A stretch of DNA of 64,000 nt from Cryphonectria parasitica EP155 (GCF_011745365.1 NW_024468909.1:6758001-6822000); one strand, 5' to 3'; shown: positions 1-11,643, counted from the first letter of the stretch. Numbers and translations are program-made. The notes: generated from the sequence alone by a model not told the origin.

Positions 1-3000
1 CCTCCAAAGGATGATTATCACGTCATGTTTAAGATGAGCGAGGCTCAATCCAGGAACCCGGGGCGGACCGGCTGGCTTGGGCGAGAGAGAGACCGAGAGA
101 GATAGAGAGAGATGCGTCTCAGTCTGATGAGCTGAAGCCCCCCAAAATCTGCTGTGCTTCCAATGACAAGAGAGAGCAAGGAAGAGCGAGAGAAAAAAAA
201 GATTATTTGGAAGACGTGCCGCTTCGGATGCGGTCACACGACAGACGCCTCAGTCACGGTATCATGCATAATTTGCAATTACTCCTTTATTCAAATCCTC
301 GTTATGGCTTGAAGTGTCTGAGAGGCAATAGGAATGGAAATGGGGTTCGTGTCCTGCCAATGGTCAGATCCGATGTTTTCGCCCATTGAAGATTAGTAAA
401 AGACATCATCATTTTCGTCATAGTCATCATCATGATTTGGCTTGTTGCTCCACGTTCTTTGTCATTTTATTTTATTTTTTTGTTGTTGTTGTTGTTGTTA
501 CTGCTGCTGTTGCTGTTGTTGTTTGGTGCTGGCCGCCTTGTGCGGGCCACACAAGGCTCAGACGCAAAGAAACGTTGCATCCTCCCCCATCATCCCTCAT
601 GCCTCCCACTATCCAAGGCTGAGAGAAACACAAAGTGACATGCTGAATTCTGAGGCTGTTCACATGTCGATCTTGAGGCTGAGAATACCTGCTCGGCCGC
701 CTCTCCCCCCCTGGCTCGGTGTGAGTGAGTGAAGGACCCTGAAACACTCCTCTCGGGGTCACATGTGCGGACAAACCTGGTGCTATGATGCATTTGACTC
801 TCGAGGTAGGATCCTCTCCTCCTTTTTGATGATGGACAATCTGATCATTTGACGAAACCGCACCGTGGGTAGAGAGGGGAAGGGGACGGGGTTTGACTGG
901 GTCGCTGTGGTTGCGGTGCCTTCGCTATCTGTCTGGGTGGCGGACTTGGCTTGCGTGAAATCACGTAGGATATAGGTGAGACTGACTCACCATGTGGTAT
1001 TGCTAAGAGCTCGCAGCACATGAGATCCCAGCCTGCGTTCGTCTATCCCATACGCCCTCGTGATTGTTATCGTCATCGCGAAAGTCCCAGGAATCCTTGC
1101 CTCTATCGCGTTCTGTCTTGTTAGGCAGGCAAACTTTTGGATGCAGCTCAATGTCACTCGTGGGGTAGGACAACATACTCAAGTATCAAAAGAAACGATC
1201 CTAGGTCCTCTAGCTATGACTTGAATAGATGCCCACATCTGCCTGGCTCAAAACCCCTTTCATTCTCGATTAATATCGTTATAGTTTCAGAAGGGGGAGA
1301 GGAGAGGGCCTGAGAGCCAGCTTTGGGACTCTCGAACGGCTAGGATGCTTTCTGGATCTTTGAACTCTGCAGAAAACGTGTTCTGCCCAGTTCATTGTGC
1401 TCTTCAAAGTCTAGTTTCCAACTATCTATAACATTTCCTGAGCAGCTTTCAAAGTACAAAGAGTTTCAAGTGTCCAGCACGAGCTTTTCCTCGTATTCCT
1501 CGTTCTCGGATTCCATTGTAGTCAGTGTGCTGCCGTAACGGTTCAGGTTGCTTATTCTGACAGGTGTCAGTCAGCTAAACGTCCAATTCTTCTTACTAGT
1601 CATCCCAAGATCAGTTGGCCGAGCTTGTACCAATACCGTCCCGTGAAGTGTTCAAGGGGACCATGCCTATTACATGTGTAAAGCTTCACCAAAAGACAAC
1701 GCACAAGTATGCATTTTGATTTCCTCATATGTAAGCGTTTGTCTTTTGGAGGAAGGAAAAAAAAAAAGGATTATATATGACGAATCTGATCGATGTGTGG
1801 AGTGTACGGCAAGAATAAAGTCCAGTCACGATCTTATAGAGAAACAGTTCTGGCAGCCTGGCAGACAAACCCTCTACCGTCCATATTTGGCTTATGCAAC
1901 CATCTTCATTGCTCTGGTCATTCAACGCAGCGAGATGACTCGTCATGACCAATGTTGGCCAGCCATAAGCCAGCCCGCGGTGAACACCGTTCGAGTCACT
2001 CTTGCTTCTACACTACAAGGGATGAAGTTGTGCTGCCCCCCGCATTGCACGTTGGAAGGCTGAGCACAGCGTTGCGCAAGACCTCATCTACCAGCTCCCA
2101 GCCCATGCACGTTCCTATCCACTGCAACTTCACAACGCTCACAAGTTATTGTTTGTGCCGGACAGTTCGACTGAACCTGGTGGTCCGCTACCCTACCTAC
2201 AGTCGATGTGATCAGGTGAGGGACGTGTTCTGTGAGACGCAAGCTGTTGTGCTCCCACCGGTATGGAATCGATTCCACGAGACGATTGGCCAGGAATTAG
2301 AACTAAGGGCAAGTAGAGGGATGTGTGTTCTGTCAGGCTGATGAATTGGCGAGGTTAGAGTTGCGAAACCCTGCGCGACTCGCGTCGAACTATAGACATT
2401 CGTGATTGATCAGTAGTTGAATGAAAAGCAGCTGTGCCTTGTCGAAGCTGTCGAAGGCGGCCGTTATTTCCCCTTCCCACCGATCTTTGACGACGATCAC
2501 TCAAAGCTTGCATGCGCCTTTGCTTCCTCTTTTTGTCTGGTTTTGGTACCATTGGAACTTGAGTAAACTCGTGCATACTCTGATCGATGACGACAGAGTG
2601 TTCCTTAAGAGAGAAAATTAGCTCAAGCCGGCCTACTCTGCCTCCCGGGCTCTATGCCTTGCTGTCTACGTCCACCGTGCTAAATCTCGACACCCGAAAA
2701 CTCGTCGACCATCCGAGTCTCCAAGGCGTGACCATGTTCTCTAGCCGGCCTGCTACTGATCACTCTCGATGTTCCTATCAGTAGCACCAGTCGACGAGAT
2801 GGTGATGACCTGCTTCTATGAGGAGCCAGAGGTTGATCGCTCGCCGAGGTATATGACGTCTGTTGCAGTCTCGCTTCTACTAGCGGAGGGCTTTCTGGGG
2901 TCAGGGAATCCGGGATCACCTGCTGCAGTTATTCTCGGTCTCGTCCTCGTCCTCAACGCGCTCTCTCGTAGGCCTGGTGGTCAGCGTGGCTATTGAGGGT

Positions 3001-4191
3001 GACAGCGATGTTCAGCATCAAGACAAGCTCTCTAGCTACCTCGGCCAACATTATTAGCTTCATTAGCATCTCCAAAGGGAAGCTGCTAGCAAGATAGGAC
3101 AGCAGCTTTCCTGGTGATTGGTCTTGGTGCACCGAAGGCAAGCTTTGTGATGCCACCATTGGGGAGATTCAGCTGAGAGATTGCAGAAAACTGTTAGAGG
3201 GAGTTACTCTCTCATCTTGTAAACGCAAGACGTTTCGATGAATGGATCAGTTAAGTTTCAAAGAAGAGTGCAGTCCATGCAGACGTGTTGCTGAGAGCAA
3301 GCTTGCTCATGGCGGTGGAAAGACTGGCCTGGGAGGTCACAACGCAGGAGCAAGTAGTTATGCCTGCACTTCCCTGACAGGCAGCCACCATGCTCTCCTC
3401 TGCAGTAGCTGCGACCTCAGTGTGATAGTCCTGCCTGGCTTGCAGAGAGGCTTTTGTTCATATATGATTGTCATCTCAGGTCCGAGTTGGAAATGTTTAC
3501 GAAGTACTCTCAGGTAGTTAGTTACAAACCTTTCCCGAGATTTAGAAAGTATATAATGAGGCCAAGTTCCGAGAGCTCATGTTATATAGAGTAACAAACA
3601 TTTGCGCAGAGGAACATTGCAGAGCTTGCTGGGTCCGAAACCCAATGAGATGGGCCCAAGAACGCGGGAAGGGCTCATAGCGCTCGTGCTTCTGAAGGCA
3701 GCGGAGGTTCGATGAAGCTGCAAAAATTCCTCTCACAGATCAGGAGTGTAGCACTCATGAAATGGCACTGACAATATGGAAAGCATTGTTCTGAGCAGAG
3801 AACCAAAGCCTGTGTGCTGACTGACAATGTTTTGAATGCCAACAAGTATGCTGGAGATCATGGAAAATTGCACCTTTTGAGAGGTGCATGGATATGGTGG
3901 CTAGCAAAGCTTTGACAGCAGCATAGGGACCTCCTGAAAGACAAAAAGAACAAAAGACGTGAGATGTGAGATGGAAATGTGAGAATGACCGTAATGCAGA
4001 TAAATATATTGTTCCATTGTGGTGAGAGACCCTCGTCCCTCTGGCTCTTGCGAGCTCAAATTGTCTCTAATTATACAAACATGGGGTATCATTTTGATGC
4101 AAATGGGGAGGGGAGGGGGGTCCCCCTCCCCAGATGCAACGCAACAGCCAAATCCAGCCCCCGAACCTTTTCCTCCCGGGCCCAGGAGCCA
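1..4191. other. Gene-free region with (TGT)n repeat
   Basis: I see no supportable gene here. The open frames are short, lie on both strands, overlap each other and have low-complexity translations without recognisable motifs. Base composition is ordinary for the window. Notable content is a GA-rich stretch near 85-115 and an imperfect TTG/TGC trinucleotide repeat at about 474-530. An unrecognised short gene or a non-coding RNA cannot be excluded. The nearest real gene is the carrier that ends at 4192 on the minus strand, so the last few hundred bases should include its 3' untranslated region. Confidence 0.5.
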
Positions 4192-5270
4192 TCAGGGCTC
4201 CCGGCGCCCGCCGGAGCCGGCGTCGAAGCGCTGGCTCAAGTGTGGCTTGAGCCACTCGTAGACCAGGAAGGTCACGCATGTTGCTGGTAAGGTCCTACCC
4301 ACCGCAGGCACGAGACCTTTCCAGAAGCCCCTCAGACCAGCTTCCTTGTACAGCTGGACTGACACGCCCCTGACGCCCTTGCCGAACTTCCTCTCGGCAT
4401 CATCCACTTGAAGCCGGCTCCGTATGACTTGGTACGGGTAGACAGCGGTGACCGAGGCGACTTTTGCCGCCACGGAGAAGGCCACTGTCCAGCCCATCGG
4501 AATGCCAATATCCCGTCCGCCGTCTTGCTTTGCGTAGACGGGGCCGAAGGCGCCGTTGCGGTAAACCTTCTTCAGCTCGTCGTAGATGGCGAACTGGATG
4601 CCGCCTTGTAGAACACCCGTCGTACTAATCCAGAAACCGCTGTAGAACCCCTTGTATCCCTCCTTGCGGATTGTCGAGATGGTGTTCCAAGTGCTTCGGT
4701 ATCCCTGGGAGACGGATGGGTCGGCCGCCAGCATACGCGTCTTGACCACCCAGATGGGGTTGGTGACGGCCTGTGTTCCGAATCCGGCAACGATCGAGGC
4801 CAAGCCGTGATCGTACCAAGCAAGTCTGTACTTGCTGGTTGAGGCGCCGTCGGATGATGACGAGGAGAAGTGGGCTCTGGCAGAGATGATGGACCTCTCC
4901 GTGTATGCCTTGAGTGCGAAAAAGGCAGCCCAACTGATCGAGTTGCCGAGGATGTTAGGAGTGATGGCGCGATAGAAGCCGGCAAAAGGGCGTTCAGAAT
5001 GCTGTAGCTGTTTGATAACACCCTTGCTGGTCAGAGGCTCGTCGTGACCGACCTTGCGCTCGTGTACTGTAGGATATGATCGTCAGCCAAAGTGCTACAG
5101 GTCGTCATCACATAACATAATGATGAAGGGTCAAGATACTGACTCTGTAAACGTGTCTTGACGACGTCAAATGGGTGGCCAACGAAAGTCTGCAGCACGC
5201 CAGAACTGAAGCCCGCGATGGCCTCGACAGGCAGGGACGCGCCGTGCTCTGGATTCCGTCCCTCCTTCAT
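4192..5270 (-). CDS. FLX1: Mitochondrial carrier, FAD/folate type
   Basis: Two exons, 5270-5144 and 5066-4192, joined over a 77-bp intron, give a 333-residue protein, normal for an SLC25 carrier. The three carrier signatures are visible: HPFDVVKTRLQ near residues 32-42, NPIWVVKTRM near 145-154 and YPYQVIRSRLQ near 252-262. The tryptophan form of the second motif and the YPYQ form of the third are typical of the FAD/folate/NAD/pyrimidine branch, so a Flx1-like inner-membrane carrier that moves flavin or folate is the best call. The transported substrate is inferred from the family. The start is the first ATG that gives a usual short N-terminus before the first transmembrane helix. It shares a 1.6-kb divergent promoter region with the SF3b4 gene. 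Confidence 0.9.
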
Positions 5271-6870
5271 GGTGACAGAGCTTTAATCAAAGTCGCATCG
5301 TATGGATGAACGTGAGAATGCTCAGAGAAATAAAAGACCCTGAGAGGAGAGGTGGTCGATGACGAGAGGAAAATAGATTTGACCGAGGCTGAGAAACTGG
5401 TCAAAAGGCTTTGAGAACCGGAGGTGAGAGGCCTAGAATTGTGACTGACGTATGGAGTAGCTTATCGAAAATTTTCGGCCGATAAGCGCGTAAGGTATCC
5501 GCTTCCTCCGCTGCGGGCTCAGCGCGGTTGCGATATTGTGATGTCCGGAAACGCGACGAGATTCAAAGCCACGTGCGTCTGAAGAAATATTGGGCGCGAA
5601 TAGTCTCTGCTATTCTGCAGTGGGCTCTGAGAGTTGTAAAGCAACAGGCCACACACAATGATGGTCAGTCGCTAGGGTGGAAGAGGAATTGCCAGGGGTG
5701 CACGTGAACGGAGCCACGGCTGGGGGGAGATTTGGTATCGTATTGTTTAGGACTGTCCGACCGTAATCCGCGCATCAGAATAATGTACAATCAGCAGGCA
5801 CTTCCTCTCCTGTTGTCGACAAGGACAAGGATTGGCCAGGCTGCAAACCATGTTGGTAGCCTCCACCCAACGACGCCTTTCCATGCTGTGGACATGCTGT
5901 GGCAGCTGGCCACATCAAATAGCCAGAAATCTTCATCAAAATTCACTCTGATATGATGGTGGTGATGGTGATGGATGTTGTAGAAGTTTGTGGGTCCCAT
6001 CTTCATCTTCGCCTCGTCCCTTGCTTCACATTTAGGAGAGTGGCGACAGCAGACTAAAGAACAAGGTCAGACAATGATTTCAAAATCTCCAAGGCATACA
6101 TATTGGGAGGGATCCAAACCGGTGCAGAGATGGCCGAGGCTCACTACGAGTGTAGCCTATTTCTACTGTTAGAGCCCATTCATGTCATGTGCCTGCTACC
6201 ACAGCACAAGGTCCTGAGGTCACCATACCGAGATAGAGAATCATAGGCAGATAGCCACTGCAGTGATCATCGTGTCAGAACTGGTGATATCCATTACGCT
6301 GCTGCTGTTGAGGTCACCCTTCTCAGGGACATACTAGTGAATAGCAACGCGTGCAACTTCAATAAGCTTGCCAATGCGCTCCTGTTGCAAGCCCAGTCAG
6401 CGATCACTTTCTCTTGCTGTTGTCATCCTCATCACTGTGGAGGCATACCTTGGACTCCTCAGAAAGGGCAAACATCTTGAATGATCTTGATGGTCTCTAT
6501 GAGCTGTTGATGTTGTCGTCGATGGGTGAGGGCGCTGTGGTGTTGTTGTGGTTGTTGGCAGAGAGGGTGGTGAGAACGACGTCTGTTGCTTTGATGGAAT
6601 TCTCAGATGGCGACAAAAGCTGGGATTGAATTTCAGAGCCCCAACCCTTGGGAAGACGGGGGGCCCACTTTGGGTGCAGGGACCCCACCAGGCTCACGCC
6701 TATTTTGATGACTAAGCTGGCAAACCTCACCCCCCAAGGAATTTCTTACAGGTGCAGGCTGTATGTAAGCTCAGGTCTGCAGGCGCAGCATATCAAAGTA
6801 CTCTTTCGGTAGGAGCACAGCAAGCCTGTTCGAAAGAGACGCTCCGTCTCGACACACCACGGTCGCAAGC
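5271..6870. other. Divergent intergenic region
   Basis: This is the spacer between the carrier (minus strand, start 5270) and the SF3b4 gene (plus strand, start 6871), so it must hold both promoters. I see only short, unconvincing open frames. A short CAT/ATG-type trinucleotide run lies near 5952-5975. No clear TATA element could be assigned to either gene. Confidence 0.5.
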
Positions 6871-8105
6871 ATGGCCAAGCACTGGTAGGTTACCATTCCT
6901 ATTTCTTCAGTCCTATTGTCTTTCATGAGTTCCAGTACTGACAGGTCATGAATCAATAATCCAGGGAGCAGAACAAGGACGCGACCGTCTACGTCGGCAA
7001 TCTCGACGAGCGCGTCAGCGAGGCCAACCTCTGGGAGCTCATGACCCAGATGGGCCCAGTATACAATGTTCACATGCCCATGGATCGCGTGTCGCGGACA
7101 CACCAGGGTTATGGCTTCATCGAGTTCGATACCCCCGAGAGCGCCGACTATGCCTCCAAAGTCCTGAACGGCATTCGCCTACATCAGAAGCCGATCCGCG
7201 TGAACAAGGCCAGTGCAGACAAGCAGAAGCCCACTGATATCGGCGCCGAGCTGTTCATCAACAATCTGGACCAGCAGGTGGACGAGAAGATCCTGTTTGA
7301 TACCTTTTCGCAGTTCGGAACGCTGGTGTCGCCCCCAACCGTCATTCGTGACCAGAACAATGTCTCCAAGGGGTACGGCTTTGTGTCGTACGACTCGTTC
7401 GAGGCCTCTGATGCCGCGAGGGATACGATGAATGGGCAGTATGTGCTGAGCAAGCAGATTACTGTCGAGTACGCCTACAAGAAGGATGGCAAGGGCGAGA
7501 GGCATGGTGACGAGGCGGAGAGGAAGCTGGCCGCGGAGGGGAAGAAGCACAACGTCGTGCCGGAGCAACAACCGCTGCCACCCGCATTCCTCATGTCCGC
7601 TGGCTCCTCAGCGACACCTGCAACGAACGGTGCGGCTCCTCCCACCCCAGTTGGTCCCTATGGTGGTGGCGGCGACATGCCCTCCATGCCTCCGCCTGGC
7701 CCGTCTCCTGCCACGGGCATGCCACCCGTTGGCATGCCTGCCGGATTTGCGCCACCCATTGTGCCGGCAGCAGCCGCTGCAGGCGGTCTCGGCATGCCTC
7801 CTTCACGATTCGATCCAGGGCACGTCGGACCACCCATGCCACCTCCAGGCTTCGGCCGTGGTGGCGGCCATCTCCCACCTGCAGCACCAGGGCTACCAGC
7901 TCGACCGCCGGCGTCCAGTATTGGTTTCAGCGGCTCGGTTAGCAACTTCCACCCGGGAGGTCCAGGTCTGGGTCGCGGCGCCCCTCCGGGACCACCTCCG
8001 CCCGGTTTTGGCATGGGTCCTCCTCCGCCTGGCTTCATACCACCGCCTGCCGGTTTCGGCGGTGCGCCTCCTGGTCAGGCACCTCCTGGTTTTGGACGTC
8101 GTTGA
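6871..8105 (+). CDS. HSH49: SF3b complex subunit 4 (Hsh49/Sap49)
   Basis: A 14-nt first exon (6871-6884) and a second exon (6965-8105), separated by an 80-bp intron, encode 384 residues. The junction restores MAKHWEQNKDATVYVGNL, the typical N-terminus of this family. Two RRM domains follow: RNP2 VYVGNL (13-18) with RNP1 GYGFIEF (53-59), then RNP2 LFINNL (101-106) with RNP1 KGYGFVSY (140-147). From about residue 205 the tail is Pro/Gly/Met-rich with PPGFG-type repeats, as in SF3B4. The protein belongs to the U2 snRNP SF3b complex and binds pre-mRNA near the branch site; this role is known from the family. The tiny first exon is easily missed: a model without it would start inside RRM1 at 7041. 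Confidence 0.95.
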
Positions 8106-9493
8106 GGTACCTGTTTGATGGGTGATCAAGACAGGGAAGCCTTCGATCCGACACATGCAAGACGATACAGTTCTTCAGTTCCAGCTTCAGACGCCCAGGC
8201 TGTGACTCGAGATCAGAGCCACACAAGCATCTGACACGTCTTCGCCCTCTATCTCAAGAACAAACAGAAGCATGAAAATTCTCGGCGAGTTGCCCGCCAC
8301 ACCACCGACGTCTTGGGCATGCGGCTTGCAGGTGCTCCTCCACGATCGCAGGACCCACGGCATAGCCGCTCTACTCTTCCTAGTGTGGACATTCGACATG
8401 CATCTTTCTCGGTGATCTGGATGGATATGTAAATTGTCGACCACCATGTCATTCCCAACAACGTGAGGGCACAGGGAGAAGGCACTAGGGCCTATTGCTA
8501 ATGTGAAAGTAAATTTGCAAGCCAGTCTAGGGAGACTATCGATGGGAGGAGTCAACAGCAAGCGGCATGAGTAATTAGCATTGCGACAGGGTGTGTATGT
8601 CTGCGAATAGCGCAGATGCATCTACCCATGGATGGATGGAGAGAAGGAACAGTTTCACCACCCCGCCGGCCACGTCCATTCTCACAAGGCCTTGGGGTTG
8701 TCACTTAACGTGGCTGCGGCAAAGGATACCACTCAGATCTACGGCGTGTATGTCATTGACCCAAGGCAGAATCTGCAGAACTGGAACTGAACCTTTGGGG
8801 TGCAGCCTAGAAACAAGGCCCGGAAGGCCAGAAACAGGCTGGACACACATACAAACACACAAACAAACACACCCATACGCACACAGCATAGACAAGGCTA
8901 TCCATCGTCTTTGAAGTTTATTTTAAGAAGGACCAGTATTCTGCGTGCCCCTGCCTGTTGCGGTCTTGTTTGAACTTAAGCAAAGCGGCCCGTTCGGACC
9001 CGATCCTGCGGCCCTTTTCAGTGGGGCGTTCCACTCACATACACACACACAGCCTTGCCCGGCCTTGCTGACACCAACAGAACCTCGCATGTTCCCACAA
9101 CAGCAGCTCGTAATTACCATGTCCAGACACAAAACGGGATGATCTTGGTCCATTCAGACCACAGCCCGGCCGACACTTGACCACATGCCCGTATTGCAAA
9201 GGTAGCGAAACAGACACGACGCGGGCTGAGGTATGGACTATGGGATTGCTGTGGGAGGGCTAAGCTGACAACATGCCCATCCTGTCTCTGTTCATGCCTG
9301 TGTGCGCGTGTGTGCTGACATCACCCGTCTAGCATATGCAGTAGAGATGTGCGAATTCCCTTCTTCTCCCCTCTCCTCCTCATCATCGCCACCATATATA
9401 CTCTCGATATAGGTGTTTCAACACGTGGCACTCAGCCACGAGGAAACCCGAGAAAATAACAAGTTTAATGAATGAGAAGAAAGCGGAAAAGAC

Positions 9494-9498
<5 letters not shown>

Positions 9499-9567
<69 letters not shown>
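9499..9567. repeat. Composite (AC)18-(CT)16 microsatellite
   Basis: A perfect AC dinucleotide run at 9499-9534 is followed after one G by a perfect CT run at 9536-9567. It lies about 0.4 kb upstream of the likely TATA element of the KR-repeat gene. Compound tracts of this sort are length-variable between strains as a rule; that is general knowledge, not shown here. Confidence 0.95.
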
Positions 9568-9571
<4 letters not shown>

Positions 9572-9944
9572 CACACCACCGATCAACCGTCGTCAGGATG
9601 GATCGACAAGAGTGCGGTCAGTCATTCAGGATGACTGATCTGGTCGGGTCTGGTCTGGGCCTCGTCTAGACCATGGGGGAAGAAAGACGCCTGGGCAGCA
9701 GACACGGTTGATTCCATGATTTTCTGCGGCCACAGACGACGGCCTCTCTGGTAAGCCCTCTAAAACGGCTAAGCTTTTTCTTCATCATGCGTCGCGGGAT
9801 GCTGACTGCACCAGGTGAGAAAGAGAGGAGGCCCTTTGGCGATTTTCGCCAGAATGACAGGGCAGAGCAGAGCAGATTCGGGACTTTGTGGCTCATCCGC
9901 CTCCTCGCCAGTTTTCAAGGACGACGAACAGACCTCTCTACTAG

Positions 9945-9951
9945 TATATAA
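9945..9951 (+). promoter_or_regulatory. Probable TATA box of the KR-repeat gene
   Basis: TATATAA lies about 250 bp before the ATG at 10198. The bases between carry CA-rich start-site-like sequence and a CT-rich leader, as in strongly expressed fungal genes. A focused TATA promoter fits a regulated secreted product better than a housekeeping gene. The assignment rests on position and sequence only. Confidence 0.5.
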
Positions 9952-10197
9952 TGGTCTTGGCCCGGCTGTCTTGGGAACAGAAATGTACTCTTACTCAACC
10001 AGCACTCGCTCGTCCAACACATTCCCTCTTCAGTTGCTCTGGTAGCAACTCAACCTTCTGTGAAGCAGGCTTCATTTGTTTTTTGTTTTTTGTCTTTTAC
10101 TAATCGACATTCGTTGAGACACTGCCGGTCAGCGTCACCTCTTCTCTCTCTCTCTCTCTCTCTCTTCCCAGCTGTCTTTCTCTCCCCACTGCCCAGC

Positions 10198-11643
10198 ATG
10201 CGTTTCCAAGTCGTGGTCGGCGCTGCCCTGCTGCAGCTCCAGGGCACCCTGGCAGCACCTGCATCCACCGCCTCGTCGGATCTTGACATCCAAAGTATCC
10301 TCAAGAACCTCAACATGACGGACGACCCGCTTCGTGCGTGTCCTCTTATCGCCCGCCGAGGTCTCAAGATGAAGGGCTGCCCCACGGAGACGATCCCCAC
10401 AAGAATCGGAACCCTCCTGGACGAGCCCGTCATAGACTCGACGGCATCTTCTTCGTCCATATCCAAGCGCTGCATCTACCGGCGCCAGGATGGCAATATC
10501 GACCTCGGCGTCTGCCCGGCGGCCGTCTGCGAAGAGGGGAACATCTGTGACATCGCCAAGTCCAAGCGCTGCGTCATGGAGAGGGAGGACGGCACCGACT
10601 TCGAGGCCCTTTGCCCGGCACCCCTAGAGGAGGAGAATCAGGAGGAAGATGAGTGCGGACCCGGCGAGTCCTGCAAGAACAAGAGAGGCGAGCTCAACAA
10701 CAAGCGGTGTGTCTGGCGCAGGGTCGATATCGAGGACCCTTATCTCGGCGTGTGCTCTTTCCCCTCGTGCGGTCTTCGCAGCAACGAGACGTACTGCCAC
10801 GAGGCCATGGACATAGCCAGGGACCTCCAGCAGCAGCAGGACCCCGCCCGCAAGAAACGCAGCCTCGAGTTCCCCGGCGTCCACATCTCGCCCGTCTCTG
10901 GGGGCGTGGTCAACACCTACCACGGCGGCTCGGCCACGGTGGACAAGATGGCCCGGTCGTCGGGCCTTCTGTCGCCCTTCTTTGAGTGTGACGCCATCGC
11001 GCGCAGGGGCGAGGAGCTTCCCAAGCGCTGCTTGCACGGCGGCCACGGCCCCGTCATCTTCCCCATGGTGGACAAGACCACCGTCACCGACACAGCCAAG
11101 AGAACCACCTCGTCAGGGCTCTCGTCGCTTTGGCAAAATTGTTTGGCAATCGCGCGCAGGGGTGACGAGCTGCCCAGGCGGTGCATCGGCGAAAACTTCC
11201 CCAACCCCACCAAGTTCTGGGGGGCCAACTTCCCAGAGACAGCCGCGACCGCCAAGAGGACCGTGCCGTCGGGCCTGGCAAGCCTCCTGAACGACTGTGA
11301 CACCATTGCCCGCCGCGGCGAGGAGCTTCCTAAGCGGTGCTTCCTGGGCGTCGGGCCTGAGATCTACGAAGGGCCTGTGCAGCTTGAGGACAAGACCACC
11401 ACCGCGGCGAGCAAGAGGACGGTGCCGTCGGGCCTGGCAAGCCTCCTGAACGACTGTGACACCATCGCCCGCCGCGGCGAGGAGCTTCCTAAGCGGTGCG
11501 CACCTTGGACGACCTACCAAGGGCCTCCTCTGCTGCCTGAGGAAGAGATAGGTACGCTCAAGAGGGGACAAGAACACCACGGCGAGGAGAAGAAGAGACC
11601 CCATGGGAACCAGGACCACACTCACGCGGCCAAGACGCAGTAA
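10198..11643 (+). CDS. Secreted KR-repeat precursor, function unknown
   Basis: A single exon encodes 481 residues. The first in-frame ATG (10198) opens a signal peptide (MRFQVVVGAALLQLQGTLA, then APA). I do not recognise the family. The protein is divided by Lys-Arg or Arg-Arg pairs, usual Kex2 targets: about 90, 123, 162, 169, 220, 276, 301, 327, 353, 379, 406, 432 and 455. Seven of these are followed at once by Cys. The core element C-x-x-IARRG-x-ELP-[KR]R-C occurs at 264, 315, 367 and 420, and a shorter form occurs at 48-61. Between the cores lie variable stretches of about 21-24 residues. Three weaker KRC-x-x-x-R/E-x-D modules fill 90-190. N-glycosylation sequons are at 39 (NMT) and 196 (NET). 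It resembles Kex2-processed repeat proteins and fungal RiPP precursors in design, but no UstYa-like (DUF3328) or other maturation gene is nearby. An effector or structural wall protein is also possible. Confidence 0.8.
   Translation: MRFQVVVGAALLQLQGTLAAPASTASSDLDIQSILKNLNMTDDPLRACPLIARRGLKMKGCPTETIPTRIGTLLDEPVIDSTASSSSISKRCIYRRQDGNIDLGVCPAAVCEEGNICDIAKSKRCVMEREDGTDFEALCPAPLEEENQEEDECGPGESCKNKRGELNNKRCVWRRVDIEDPYLGVCSFPSCGLRSNETYCHEAMDIARDLQQQQDPARKKRSLEFPGVHISPVSGGVVNTYHGGSATVDKMARSSGLLSPFFECDAIARRGEELPKRCLHGGHGPVIFPMVDKTTVTDTAKRTTSSGLSSLWQNCLAIARRGDELPRRCIGENFPNPTKFWGANFPETAATAKRTVPSGLASLLNDCDTIARRGEELPKRCFLGVGPEIYEGPVQLEDKTTTAASKRTVPSGLASLLNDCDTIARRGEELPKRCAPWTTYQGPPLLPEEEIGTLKRGQEHHGEEKKRPHGNQDHTHAAKTQ
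10945..11499 (+). repeat. Four tandem Cys/IARRG cassettes in coding DNA
   Basis: The cassettes begin near 10945, 11095, 11254 and 11413, a period of about 51-53 codons. Each has a conserved part of about 29 codons and a variable part of about 22. The conserved parts of the last two (about 11254-11340 and 11413-11499) differ at only two synonymous positions by my reading. The first two cassettes have diverged more. This points to recent duplication or gene conversion of the 3' copies. Confidence 0.85.

Larger units (their letters stand above)
8106..10197. other. Intergenic region with repeats and promoter
   Basis: No gene is supportable here. The region holds short CA-rich stretches near 8850-8885 and 9037-9055, a composite microsatellite at 9499-9567, and the promoter and leader of the secreted repeat protein: a TATA element at 9945 and a CT run at about 10144-10167. 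Confidence 0.6.

Noticed and set aside
7486..8118. 210-residue plus-strand frame over the SF3b4 tail
   Set aside because: It is a frame-shifted reading of the Pro/Gly-rich tail.
10198..11643. Reading the KR-repeat gene as a mating pheromone precursor
   Set aside because: No alpha-type WC..GQ..CW unit, and the protein does not end in a CaaX motif.
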